Positions 7,348 to 16,154 of a DNA stretch of 64,000 bases are shown here, piece by piece (the first letter of the stretch is position 1; each line of letters starts with the position of its first letter). The position numbers were made by a program, and so were the translations under genes. Source of the DNA: DATFVA01 sp963771705 (GTDB lineage Bacteria; Bacteroidota; Ignavibacteria; Ignavibacteriales; Ignavibacteriaceae); assembly GCA_963771705.1 (NCBI GenBank), contig CAVYUP010000005.1:124001-188000 (forward strand), in the 5' to 3' direction. The notes beneath the pieces were generated by a model. The model saw only the letters and a program-made list of their open reading frames with translations. It did no database searches and was not told where the DNA came from.

Positions 7348-10262
7348 ACACTCTTCCCCGCATCTATTCGTTTCAAATAAGTTACTGCCGGTTTTGTATT
7401 AAGCTCTTCAAGCACATGATATCTTCTTAAGTGATGCCGTGTTATTTCGGTAACCCTTGATTTATCGTCAAGCAGATCACCGAAGATAATAGCGTCAGTC
7501 GGGCAGGTCTGCGCGCAGGCTGGGGTAATATCACCGTCCTTTATTTTCTCGCCCGTAGTTTTTTTATGATATTCAACATTGCGTATCCTCTGAACACAGA
7601 ACGTACATTTTTCCATAACCCCTCTTACTCTGACAGTTACTTCAGGGTTAAGCTGCATATCCAGAGGCCATTCAAAATGAAAATTAAACCAGTTAAATCT
7701 TCTTACTTTATAAGGACAGTTATTTGAGCAGTAACGGGTACCTATACAGCGATTGTATATCTGCGCATTCAGGCCTTCCTCATTATGGACAGCGGCGAAT
7801 ACAGGGCATACAGGTTCGCAGGGAGCGGCATCGCACTGCTGGCATGGAAGAGGGAGCCATGCAACCTTATGGGGATTATCATCCTTGCGGTACGGAACAA
7901 CTTTTATCCATGACATCTCCAGGCCTTCATTTACATTTTCCTCCCCAACCACAGGGACATTATTTTCAGCATAGCATGCAGTTTCACAAGCCTTACATCC
8001 TATACAGGCATGAAGGTCAATAGACATTGCCCATCTGTGGGTCTTATAAGGATGAACAGGATAAAGGTCACGTTTCTGATCATAACCTTCCGGGAGGGGC
8101 ATTATCAGATGTTCACCGTCGCCGGGTTTCATCATTTTAAGTTTCTCGAGTTCAACCCATTCAGTTATTCCCTCCCTGCCAAACTGATGATCAGTTGCCG
8201 CCGCAAATATCGGGTGTTTATTTCCGCCGGCCGATTTTATTTTTACCAGTCCGTTTTCTTTACTTCTATCAATTAATTTAAATGCATTCGCACCGCGGTC
8301 AGCCGCATTCTTACCTAGAGCCTCATGCCCCTGCCCATATCCTATAGAGAGTACATCCACAGGAATATCTATTGTTAACCTTACAGGTACAGTTATCTTC
8401 CCGGCGTCAGATTCTATTTCGACAAGATCAAAGTTTTCCAGGTCAAGTTCTTTTGCCTTATCAACATTTATATCTATCCAGCTGCTCCAGGTAATATTTG
8501 TAAGGGGGTCAGGTATTTCCTGCATCCAGCCCCTGTTTGAAAATCTTCCGTCAAACAGCGTTATCATCGGGTAAGTCCAGAGCTCAAGCTCGTTGTTTTC
8601 TTTACCTGAATCCTTCTCAGATGCCAGGTTCAGACTCCCGTTCTGTATCCCTTCACTGCTGTTCATGCTTTTAGAAGCAGAAGAAGTTGATTCCTTCGAT
8701 CCGGCAAACATACCTTTTCTTAAAAGGTCCTCGAGACCTTTCTGTGAAGTATCCATTCCTATTGATTTCCAGTACTGTTTCACCCAGTCTTCATAATGAT
8801 CCGCAGGTTTTGCTGAATCACTAAATGATAAAGGTTTTCCGGAATTTTCAGAGATCGCAAGGAGGACATTCCCGGCAGAATAAGTTGCATGGAGTGCCTG
8901 CATTGCAGGCTGCATCAGGTGATGAACACCGCTGTAGGGTTCAAAGTCGCCCCATTCCTCAAGCGGATAATTTATTGGCAGAATCCAGTCGGCAATCTCT
9001 GCAGTCTCATCTTCCATTGTTCCCAGGTAAATTAATTTCGAGGCTTTCTTCAGATATTTATCCGAACCGGCTCTTGTATAAACCGGATTCGTATTATGAA
9101 CAATGATTACATCATCATTTGTAATTGATTTCAGGAAATCATCTGTTTCCTGGTTCATTGCAGTTTTTGACAAAGCATGGGGGGAGGAAAAATCGATGTT
9201 CTTCATATTCCCGGCAGCATAATTCAACAGGTTAACTGCGGCAGCAGTCTCCAGGTTATCCCGTGTATAAACTCCCGAAGCTCCTCCAAGCGCGAGGGGA
9301 GATTCAGCTTTTGAAAATTCTTCAGCAAGCTTTTCAACTTTCTGTTCGGGTATTACAGCGAGGTGTGTGTTAACAGAAAGGTAATTATCGATTTCTGGTT
9401 TAAATCTGCTGAGATCATTGCGTGCCTGGCCTCCGTCAATAATCTTAGAAAGGATCGAATATGCCAGGTATTTCATAGACGCGGGGGAAACCATTATAAA
9501 TTCATCAGCATTCGTAGCAGTACCTGAATACCTGGGACCTGAGTAAATAAATTTCCCCATCTTACCGTTTTTAAAATCGTGCATCTTCTTAAACTGTCCC
9601 GCAAATTCAACGGGAGAAACCCATGTTTCAAGAAAATCAGCCCCAAAACTCAATAGAAAATCGGTGTCCTCCATTTTATACCTGGGTATCTCAGAGGTGC
9701 CGTAAACTTTTTGATTAGCTTTACGTAAAGATTCGTAGTTTACAGCTTCATAGAACAGAACCTTTCCATTGTGAGCTGATGCAAAACGTTCCATCAGATG
9801 AGCAAGCGAACCTGTCTGCAGATCAGACATTATCAGAACCCTGCCCCCGGATTTTTTAATTATACCCGAAATTTCAGATACCGCAGTTTCCCAATCTTTT
9901 TTAATCTTTTTATTATCATTCCTGTCTTTTCTAAAGAAAACATCTTTCAGTCTGTCAGGATCATACAAACCCTGAACAGATGACTGACCCCTTGCGCATA
10001 GTTTCCCATGGTTAAGAGAAGTTTCAGGATTGCCCTCTGCCTTGGTAACCCTTCCATCGCGGTGCCACATATGCATCCCGCATCCGGCAGGACATTCACG
10101 ACAGGTTGTAGCATAATGAATCCATTCGCCAGGTTTGGGATAACGGGGGGGATTGACATAAGGAATTAATTTATTAACAGTAGTACTGCAGCCTGAACCG
10201 GCAAGTGCCGCGCCTGCAGAGCCTGTTAAGATAAGAAATGAACGACGGGAAAGTTTTCTCAT
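7344..10262 (-). CDS. actB: ACIII molybdopterin-domain/iron-sulfur subunit (ActB)
   Basis: A 972-residue protein and first gene of the operon. The N-terminus has a Tat signal (SRRSFL, residues 5-10) with a lipobox-like LAGSGC ending at Cys25, consistent with the lipid anchor known for ActB. Residues 45-720 are a molybdopterin-oxidoreductase-like domain with Cys54, Cys57, Cys61 and Cys89, a 4Fe-4S-type spacing. The C-terminal part is a ferredoxin-like subunit with four Cys clusters: 'CIGCKACETAC', 'CQQCDAAPCEPVCP', 'CIGTRYCSNNCP' and 'CTFCVQ...CAQTCP'. The second half of each protein in this family conducts electrons from ActC to ActA. Whether a molybdenum cofactor is bound is doubtful; known ActB proteins lack one. 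A Ser-rich loop lies near residues 520-545. Confidence 0.9.
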   Translation of the reverse strand: MRKLSRRSFLILTGSAGAALAGSGCSTTVNKLIPYVNPPRYPKPGEWIHYATTCRECPAGCGMHMWHRDGRVTKAEGNPETSLNHGKLCARGQSSVQGLYDPDRLKDVFFRKDRNDNKKIKKDWETAVSEISGIIKKSGGRVLIMSDLQTGSLAHLMERFASAHNGKVLFYEAVNYESLRKANQKVYGTSEIPRYKMEDTDFLLSFGADFLETWVSPVEFAGQFKKMHDFKNGKMGKFIYSGPRYSGTATNADEFIMVSPASMKYLAYSILSKIIDGGQARNDLSRFKPEIDNYLSVNTHLAVIPEQKVEKLAEEFSKAESPLALGGASGVYTRDNLETAAAVNLLNYAAGNMKNIDFSSPHALSKTAMNQETDDFLKSITNDDVIIVHNTNPVYTRAGSDKYLKKASKLIYLGTMEDETAEIADWILPINYPLEEWGDFEPYSGVHHLMQPAMQALHATYSAGNVLLAISENSGKPLSFSDSAKPADHYEDWVKQYWKSIGMDTSQKGLEDLLRKGMFAGSKESTSSASKSMNSSEGIQNGSLNLASEKDSGKENNELELWTYPMITLFDGRFSNRGWMQEIPDPLTNITWSSWIDINVDKAKELDLENFDLVEIESDAGKITVPVRLTIDIPVDVLSIGYGQGHEALGKNAADRGANAFKLIDRSKENGLVKIKSAGGNKHPIFAAATDHQFGREGITEWVELEKLKMMKPGDGEHLIMPLPEGYDQKRDLYPVHPYKTHRWAMSIDLHACIGCKACETACYAENNVPVVGEENVNEGLEMSWIKVVPYRKDDNPHKVAWLPLPCQQCDAAPCEPVCPVFAAVHNEEGLNAQIYNRCIGTRYCSNNCPYKVRRFNWFNFHFEWPLDMQLNPEVTVRVRGVMEKCTFCVQRIRNVEYHKKTTGEKIKDGDITPACAQTCPTDAIIFGDLLDDKSRVTEITRHHLRRYHVLEELNTKPAVTYLKRIDAGKSV

Positions 10263-10413
10263 CTGATCGTAACCATTATAATATGCCCTCCAGTAAAAAT
10301 CATATACTCATTATGACGATCTAAATTAATTTAAAATCAGATTTGCATGGTGCTTTGACTCACCGTTTAAATCATTTCATAAAACATGTAAGAATATTTT
10401 TGATGGAAGACAC

Positions 10414-10448
10414 AAAAAAAGACCGCCTTATTCAAGCGGTCTTTTTTT
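10414..10448. terminator. Bidirectional intrinsic terminator
   Basis: GACCGC (10421-10426) pairs with GCGGTC (10436-10441), flanked by A7 on the left and T7 on the right, so it works in both directions. It ends the minus-strand T9SS gene whose stop is at 10470 and shields the act/cco promoter region (10263-10413). Confidence 0.8.
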
Positions 10449-10469
10449 ATAAAAGGAAGGGTTAAAAAT

Positions 10470-12860
10470 TTACTTCAGAAGAAGCATTTTTTTAATTGAA
10501 ACAGAATTCTCACCTTGCAGCTTGTAGAAATAAGCACCGCTTGGTAAAGATTTAGCGTTGAATTCAACCTGGTGAGAACCTTCGCTGACAACACCATTAA
10601 CAAGAACAGCTACTTCCTGACCGAGCAGGTTATAGACAGCAAGTTTAACCTTACCTGCCTGAGGGACACTGTAGGTAATAGTTGTTGTGGGGTTGAAAGG
10701 ATTGGGATAGTTCTGAGAAAGGCTGAAAGTTCTGGGACCAGAAACGGTGACTTCAACTTCCTTAGAATAGCTGGCCTTACCATCGAAGTCGAGCTGTTTC
10801 AATCTATATGTATAACTTCCGTTATTCACATTCTTATCAACAAAAGAGTATTCTTTAGGCTCTGTAGTAGTGCCCGATCCATTTATGAAGCCCACAGTTG
10901 TATAGGCATTGTCGGCATCTTTTCTCTGGATCTCGAACATTCTGTTATTTATCTCCGTAGCGGTCGACCAGTTTAATACCACCTGACCGTTCATATTTAC
11001 ATCAGCCGTGAACGAACTAAGCTCAACAGGTACCACCGACTGCGTCCAGCCCAAATCATAAGCTTTAACGCTGGCATTATAGGCATTATCAGATATTTGT
11101 GTAAGATCATCTCCCGCAACGATAGCATATGTTGTCCATACAGTATCATCAACCGGATAATCCATTGGACCTGAACCAATATAAGATCTGAAATCACCAG
11201 CCGGCTGGATAGTATCATTAAAAGTAGTTATCCAGTTATAAAGAGCCAATCTTGGATCACTGAAAGGCGGATCAAAAGCACTTTCAGGGGTAGCCTTACG
11301 ACCGCCTACATCCGTTAAGGCAACAATGCCGAAATAATATGAAGAAGTAGGACCGGTATCATACTGATATACCAGATGATTATTAAGAGTATACCCACCG
11401 GAATTGGTAGCATAAGCACCAACATCCCAATCAAGGGCAACGCCTGAATAACCGTCTGTAATACCTGAACCTGAACGATTAACAACACCGTACCTTAAGA
11501 AAACAAAATCATCTCCGGTATTTGAGTATGTTCTCTGAACGATTTCGGTATTATAAGGGGCGGGGGCAGCTGAATCATACAGAACAGCTTCAGAAATCTG
11601 ATCAAAATTCGCATCACTTGTAAAGCCGCCCGCGAAATTACTTGAAACATTTTTTAAATCATTTAATACAGGAGCTCCGCCGGAGGTGAAACTTCCAAAA
11701 ACACCGTTAACACTAGCGTTAGCAGCGTCTCCAAATACAAATCCACCCATGTACAATCCCTGTTCTCCTTTCCAGGTAATACCAGGACCTGCAGCGCCAA
11801 TAGGATCTGTTCCTATTGCACCTGTATTGAATATTCCGACATGCAGATCACCCGGTGTATGTGTAAGTGACATTTCCGGTTCCGGACCTCCGCCTGCAGG
11901 GGCATAACCTGATATTCCACCGTCACTTTGAACAGCGACTGTCCAGTTTCCATTTCTTGCTTTGGCGATATGGTAAAAAGCACCGGTAGTAGTAGTATAA
12001 TCTGTTGACCAGGTAGATCCATTATCCGAGGTATAATAAATCACTCCGGGGGAGGATTGTCTTGCAATCCACCATTCAGAACCTGAGCCCGTAATACCAG
12101 CCAGAGCAGCCGTACCGGGTACAGTTATAGGACTCCAGGTTGTTCCGCCATCAGTAGTCATAACTATAGTTGTATTACCCGTAAGTCCTGCCGTAGCAGA
12201 ATTGAACCAAACCGAATAAGAGTTCTGCTCACTCGCTGTGGTTTGAGGGGTCCAGGAACTTCCGCCGTCCGAAGAATAATAAACCCTTGTGTTATTTGTA
12301 CCAAAATAGATATTAGATCCTGATACATACAAACTGTTATTCCAGCCGGCTTCAGATCCGCTTTGTGCCAGCGCCGGAGCGGCAGTCCATGTAGCTCCGC
12401 CATCGTTCGTCTGATATATCTCCCAGTTACCGCCTACAGGATCACCATACATGATACCGTCAGTAGCTGACGACATCCATATAGCATCCATAAATCCGCC
12501 TGACATGTTAAATACCTGTGTCCATGTAGCTCCGCCGTCTGTTGTTCTGTAAACGAACGTTGCAGTAGTAGAAGATGCGGTACACAAAGCGGTCTGATCA
12601 TCAACACCAAATATATTGTATACGTCACTGGTGATTATTCCTCCCCCAACACTTGTCCATGTAGCCCCGCCGTCAGTAGTTCTGAGAACTGTTCCGGCGG
12701 CACCGGCTGTCCATGCAACCGAGTTGTCAACAACCGAAACAGAATATAATGCGCTGGTAGTAGGAGAAGTCAATTCCGTCCATTGAGCCTGAGCACCGGA
12801 TGACACCAGGAATACCAGGGAAATTATAAAAGTCATAAAAAATGAAAAAGATTTGGTCAT
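10470..12860 (-). CDS. Secreted YCF48/BNR-repeat protein with T9SS sorting domain
   Basis: A 796-residue secreted protein. Residues 1-25 are a signal peptide ending at 'AQA'. Residues 26-330 contain about six repeats with the sequence 'TTDGGATWT' or 'SSDGGSSWT', the BNR/YCF48-like beta-propeller signature. A middle region of unknown fold (330-620) is rich in Gly, Asp and Ser. Residues about 720-796 are a T9SS type A C-terminal domain ('SLSQNYPNPFNPTTTI', 'YNLLGQEVAVLV', 'LPSGAYFYK', 'KKMLLLK'). AGGAGG lies just upstream of the ATG. The protein should cross the outer membrane and be attached to the cell surface or released; the ligand is unknown. Confidence 0.85.
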   Translation of the reverse strand: MTKSFSFFMTFIISLVFLVSSGAQAQWTELTSPTTSALYSVSVVDNSVAWTAGAAGTVLRTTDGGATWTSVGGGIITSDVYNIFGVDDQTALCTASSTTATFVYRTTDGGATWTQVFNMSGGFMDAIWMSSATDGIMYGDPVGGNWEIYQTNDGGATWTAAPALAQSGSEAGWNNSLYVSGSNIYFGTNNTRVYYSSDGGSSWTPQTTASEQNSYSVWFNSATAGLTGNTTIVMTTDGGTTWSPITVPGTAALAGITGSGSEWWIARQSSPGVIYYTSDNGSTWSTDYTTTTGAFYHIAKARNGNWTVAVQSDGGISGYAPAGGGPEPEMSLTHTPGDLHVGIFNTGAIGTDPIGAAGPGITWKGEQGLYMGGFVFGDAANASVNGVFGSFTSGGAPVLNDLKNVSSNFAGGFTSDANFDQISEAVLYDSAAPAPYNTEIVQRTYSNTGDDFVFLRYGVVNRSGSGITDGYSGVALDWDVGAYATNSGGYTLNNHLVYQYDTGPTSSYYFGIVALTDVGGRKATPESAFDPPFSDPRLALYNWITTFNDTIQPAGDFRSYIGSGPMDYPVDDTVWTTYAIVAGDDLTQISDNAYNASVKAYDLGWTQSVVPVELSSFTADVNMNGQVVLNWSTATEINNRMFEIQRKDADNAYTTVGFINGSGTTTEPKEYSFVDKNVNNGSYTYRLKQLDFDGKASYSKEVEVTVSGPRTFSLSQNYPNPFNPTTTITYSVPQAGKVKLAVYNLLGQEVAVLVNGVVSEGSHQVEFNAKSLPSGAYFYKLQGENSVSIKKMLLLK

Positions 12861-13052
12861 AGAGCCTCCTGTTTTAAGTTATAGAATTAGTTAGTTATTA
12901 AACTAATTTTCTTAAAGAACATTAAATGGACATTTTGTAATGGATCTGTTTTGAGAGGGATTAAAGAAAAAGATCGAAGAAGTTAAAGGAGTGAGAAATA
13001 AAGTAAAAGTTTTATGCATCGAACTTCCTCCGGAAAAGTAAATTATTTTGGG

Positions 13053-13072
13053 TTCATCTGAAAGCAGATGAA
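13053..13072. other. Stem-loop in intergenic space
   Basis: TTCATCTG pairs perfectly with CAGATGAA around an AAAG loop, followed by ATTTT on the plus strand. It lies between the start of the 10470-12860 gene and the stop of the 68-residue gene. It could be a weak terminator but lacks a clean T-run in the needed (minus) direction. Confidence 0.4.
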
Positions 13073-13156
13073 ATTTTGGTTATTCTTTTCATAAATGCAA
13101 GCAGGCTGTGATATAGAATAACCTTTACGATTGTATCTAAATCGGGAGGAACGGGG

Positions 13157-13363
13157 TCAGAGTGTCCCGGCAAGCTTTTCACTAAGCCTTTCTTTTACAT
13201 CCTCAACTTTCAATTCCGACTTATCAAGATATGAAATAACGAGGAACATATGAAACTGCAGAACATCCAGAACTTCCCTGGTTTCTTCATTATTATATTC
13301 TTCGTACTCATACCTCAGGCGGGAAATTGCTTTGTTTGCCTTAATAAGTTCATCAGCGATCAT
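13157..13363 (-). CDS. Small predicted helical protein, unknown function
   Basis: A 68-residue cytoplasmic protein with no Cys, signal or membrane segment. It looks all-helical and highly charged ('KANKAISRLRYEYEEYNNEETREVLDVL'). The start is supported by AAGGAA seven bases upstream of the ATG. An overlapping plus-strand frame (13250-13483) is less convincing because it has no ribosome-binding site and an odd composition. The family is not recognised. Confidence 0.6.
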   Translation of the reverse strand: MIADELIKANKAISRLRYEYEEYNNEETREVLDVLQFHMFLVISYLDKSELKVEDVKERLSEKLAGTL

Positions 13364-13631
13364 ACTTATTTCCTTAAATTTAGAACTGATTTTATAAGAA
13401 AATTAGATTATAATCGCAAATTCTTTGATGCACTCAATGATGAGACTTTAAAGTACGATTTATTAATAGAACAAATTAAGTGAATAATCGACAACACGCA
13501 ATTAATTTGTTCTGCCAGGGAAGTATAGAAAGAAAAAATTTTCCACTTTACGTTGATTATTTAACCGGCTTTAGTTAAGTATTCGGAATCAATATTAAAA
13601 TTAATAATCTCAGAGAAACAGGTTTAATTAA

Positions 13632-14387
13632 ATGAGTATAACAAGGAAAGAAGGTCTCTTCATTACAGTAGACGCGAATATTGGAGCAGGAAAAACAAAT
13701 GCATGTCATGCTCTTGCTTCCGCTTCGAGTTCAAGGGGAAGGCAGACAAGGGTGCTGGAAGAGCCGACACATACAGATAGATTCAAGCATTTTCTTTCAC
13801 ACTACTACAACGATTTGATAACAGGCAGCAATACCGGCGGCGGGTTCGAGATGCAGATGTTTATGCTCTGCCAGAGATATGAACAGCACAGACTTGCGGT
13901 AGAACTGGCCTGGGGAGAGAATGGAATGACGGTTATACAGGACAGGCCGATTTACGGCGACACAGTTTTCGCTACAACGGCCATGGAAAGGGGATTTATG
14001 ACAAAGGAGGAGTTCGAGCTATACTTCGATGTTTTCAGAAATATGAGCCGCGACATAATGCCGCCGGACATATTCGTTTATCTGAATGTTTCTCCGGAAG
14101 AATGTCACCGGCGTATGAGCACCAGGTCGAGATCCGAAGAAGAGGGAGTACCGCTGGATTACCTGCAGCATCTCGACAGCAATTATAAGAAGATGGTAAG
14201 CGAAATGAGAAGAAGGGGAATAAGAGTGCTGGAAGTTGATTGGCATGAGTTCGGGCCCCCTGTAGTTCTCTGGAACAAGATTCTGGGAATGACGGGTTCA
14301 GATGAGTCCTGGTATGAACAGCTGTCTTTCTCCTTCGCCAAACAGCCGCGGATCCCAATCATGCCGAACACTGATGAAAAAGATTAG
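13632..14387 (+). CDS. Deoxynucleoside kinase family protein
   Basis: A 251-residue P-loop kinase that should phosphorylate deoxyribonucleosides with ATP in the salvage pathway. The Walker A motif 'NIGAGKT' is at residues 16-22. 'DRPIYGDTVFA' occupies the place of the (E/D)RS substrate/catalytic motif, and 'RSRSEEEGVPLDYLQHLDSNY' is the Arg-rich LID with the conserved 'YLQ.LH..Y'-like helix. Length and order match the dCK/dGK/dAK family. 'DRP' rather than 'DRS' is a variation at a key position. The gene stands alone between oppositely oriented genes, and its codon use looks slightly more GC-rich than its neighbours. Substrate preference cannot be read from sequence. Confidence 0.8.
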   Translation: MSITRKEGLFITVDANIGAGKTNACHALASASSSRGRQTRVLEEPTHTDRFKHFLSHYYNDLITGSNTGGGFEMQMFMLCQRYEQHRLAVELAWGENGMTVIQDRPIYGDTVFATTAMERGFMTKEEFELYFDVFRNMSRDIMPPDIFVYLNVSPEECHRRMSTRSRSEEEGVPLDYLQHLDSNYKKMVSEMRRRGIRVLEVDWHEFGPPVVLWNKILGMTGSDESWYEQLSFSFAKQPRIPIMPNTDEKD

Positions 14388-14401
14388 GCACGGATTAAAG
14401 A

Positions 14402-14419
14402 AAGAAACGTCCGTTTCTT
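14402..14419. other. Palindrome downstream of the deoxynucleoside kinase
   Basis: AAGAAACG and CGTTTCTT flank TC, a perfect 18-base palindrome 15 bases after the kinase stop. There is no T-run after it, so termination by a classic Rho-independent mechanism is uncertain. Confidence 0.4.
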
Positions 14420-14451
14420 CCGTTGAGACGTAATAATGCTTCTGAAAAACG

Positions 14452-14500
14452 CTGCCTACCTTTCTTGTTCCGACTCGTCGGAGACAAGGCGAGCAGGCAG
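14452..14500. repeat. Long imperfect palindrome (REP-like element)
   Basis: A 49-base imperfect inverted repeat: CTGCCT pairs with AGGCAG at the ends and CTTGTTCCGAC pairs with GTCGGAGACAAG at the centre (one bulge), leaving a TC tip. It lies in the 427-base gap 14,388-14,814, which otherwise shows no gene. The size and GC-rich arms resemble extragenic palindromic repeats that occur in many copies, but only one copy is present here. Confidence 0.5.
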
Positions 14501-14814
14501 AAAAAATTAGTATTAATGGCAAAAAAAAAATTATTTTGAGGGTATCCGCCAATTAAGCAAATTGACTTAAGAAGGGATCAGCAGGTTCATTAAACCGAAA
14601 CCTGAACTCAACCTGAATATTTCTATACAGAATAGCGTAGATTTAGACCACAATCTTTAAGACTAAGGGCTTTACTTTTGCCGGGCGGGGTATTTGGTTG
14701 CCTGTGCGAAAAATAACCCCTCTGAGCTGATATATTCAACTTCAGACCACTTTTCTTCTGGTATAAGGTAACGAAGGCGAGACAATGCAAGCCCCGAAGC
14801 AATCATACCATAAA

Positions 14815-15612
14815 CTAAAATTCTCCCCGCATCAATTTCTTAATTGGAGCGGTCTCCCTGTTTTTAAATCCATGGTAAAGAATAAAAACCAGGATAACTG
14901 CCGCAGCCAAAATTGCAGCCGCAGTTATTCCTATATTTTCATTACCCTGTTTTACAGCAATTGCTATTAATGCCCAGACTCCGACGGCAGCAGATTCTCT
15001 CAAATTTCTTTTAAATATTAATATGATATAAATTACTGCGGCAAGTACTATTAAAATGATCGTCCAGATTTCCGGATTAAGAGGCGAGCCTTTCCATCCG
15101 ATATAAGTAAAATAGGCAGCAATGTTCGCTGTTAAAGCAGTAATTATCCATCCGAAGTAAATTGCAAATGGCCACCAGACAAAAAATATTATCCTTACAG
15201 GAGCATCCCATATTTCCATATCAAACTGCTTAATAATTTTTATCAGGGTTAAGAAGAGAATGATCATTGCAATTACAGATAAACCGGTGTATTCAAAAAG
15301 CCAGAGGAATATCCATCCTGTATTTGCCAGGTTCGCAAAGATAAAATAGAAACCGGTTTTATCAATAATCCCGAGGTCATTTTTTCTAATGAGAGCAAAC
15401 CATTGGAATCCGATAAATAATATCAGACCGAAATAAATTATTCCCCAAATAGAAAAGGCATAACCCTCAGGTGTGAATAACGTTTCATAACGGCTGCTAA
15501 TTTCTCCAACAGTTTGGTTATTTATCGCCCCGCTAGCCGCCAAATAATTTATGAATAATACTGCAACTAAAGTTATCGTATTAAGAATTACTAAGGTCTT
15601 CTTTTTCATCAA
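14815..15612 (-). CDS. TspO/MBR-like (tryptophan-rich sensory) membrane protein
   Basis: A 265-residue protein with seven or eight predicted transmembrane helices. 'FTPEGYAFSIWGIIYFGL' and 'WIFLWLFEYTG' match the pattern of the long-form tryptophan-rich sensory protein family related to TspO/MBR. TspO proteins bind tetrapyrroles or sterols in the membrane and respond to oxygen or stress in some bacteria; ligand and role here are unknown. A second ATG at codon 2 is equally usable. It is not in an obvious operon. Confidence 0.65.
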   Translation of the reverse strand: MMKKKTLVILNTITLVAVLFINYLAASGAINNQTVGEISSRYETLFTPEGYAFSIWGIIYFGLILFIGFQWFALIRKNDLGIIDKTGFYFIFANLANTGWIFLWLFEYTGLSVIAMIILFLTLIKIIKQFDMEIWDAPVRIIFFVWWPFAIYFGWIITALTANIAAYFTYIGWKGSPLNPEIWTIILIVLAAVIYIILIFKRNLRESAAVGVWALIAIAVKQGNENIGITAAAILAAAVILVFILYHGFKNRETAPIKKLMRGEF

Positions 15613-15930
15613 TTATAAAATTCAATTTGTTGATTTAAGAAAATGTGACAGGTATCAGTAAAAAAAGGTGCCACAAAAGATTAACAGATTCCAGGTTAAA
15701 ATAGTTGCAAAGATTGGTATCCGTTTAATTTACTACTATGCTAAAAAATAATATCAAAGCTGCACCATAATTTGCACTTCTTCACTTAAGTATTGAATCG
15801 CTGAAGTAGTAATGAAGTAGTAATTGAAGTAATTCCAGGTAGATTCAGTATCTTTTTGAGATTTTGTCCACGAAAGCAGGCAATTTTGAGGGTAGGAGAG
15901 TCGTAAAAAGTGCGAAAATGAGCTATTTTG
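15613..15930. other. Gene-free intergenic stretch
   Basis: No coding frame is seen. The only structure is a short direct repeat at about 15,802-15,832 in which GAAGTAGTAAT occurs twice, followed by a partial third copy (GAAGTAATT). Confidence 0.5.
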
Positions 15931-16003
15931 TGCACCCTACCGGGCTCGAACCGGTGACCTGCTGATTAAGAGTCAGATGCTCTACCAACTGAGCTAAGGG
16001 TGC
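15931..16003 (-). tRNA. tRNA-Lys (anticodon CUU)
   Basis: A 73-base cloverleaf on the minus strand beginning GCACCCTTAGCTCAG and ending in GGGTGCA. The seven-base acceptor stem pairs fully. The anticodon loop is CTCTTAA, giving CTT, which reads AAG lysine codons. The T arm contains GGTTCGAGCC. The 3' CCA is not encoded and must be added afterwards. Confidence 0.97.
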
Positions 16004-16154
16004 GGGGCAAAATTAAGAAATTTTGTAAGGTTTTCAAAGGCAGTAATAGTTGATTTTTGAACCATTCAATAACAAAATTCAGAATTGGAATCAGCGAAGC
16101 TGAGAAATGTTCTTTTCTCATTTATGTTTGATTAAAGGTGATGAAACAACCGAT

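Noticed and set aside
13250..13483. 77-codon plus frame opposite the small protein at 13157
   Set aside because: The minus-strand frame has a good ribosome-binding site and a protein-like composition; this one does not.
14298..14552. 84-codon minus frame with a lipobox-like 'FSAC'
   Set aside because: It overlaps the deoxynucleoside kinase end and the long palindrome, has no ribosome-binding site, and its later half is only the shadow of the kinase.
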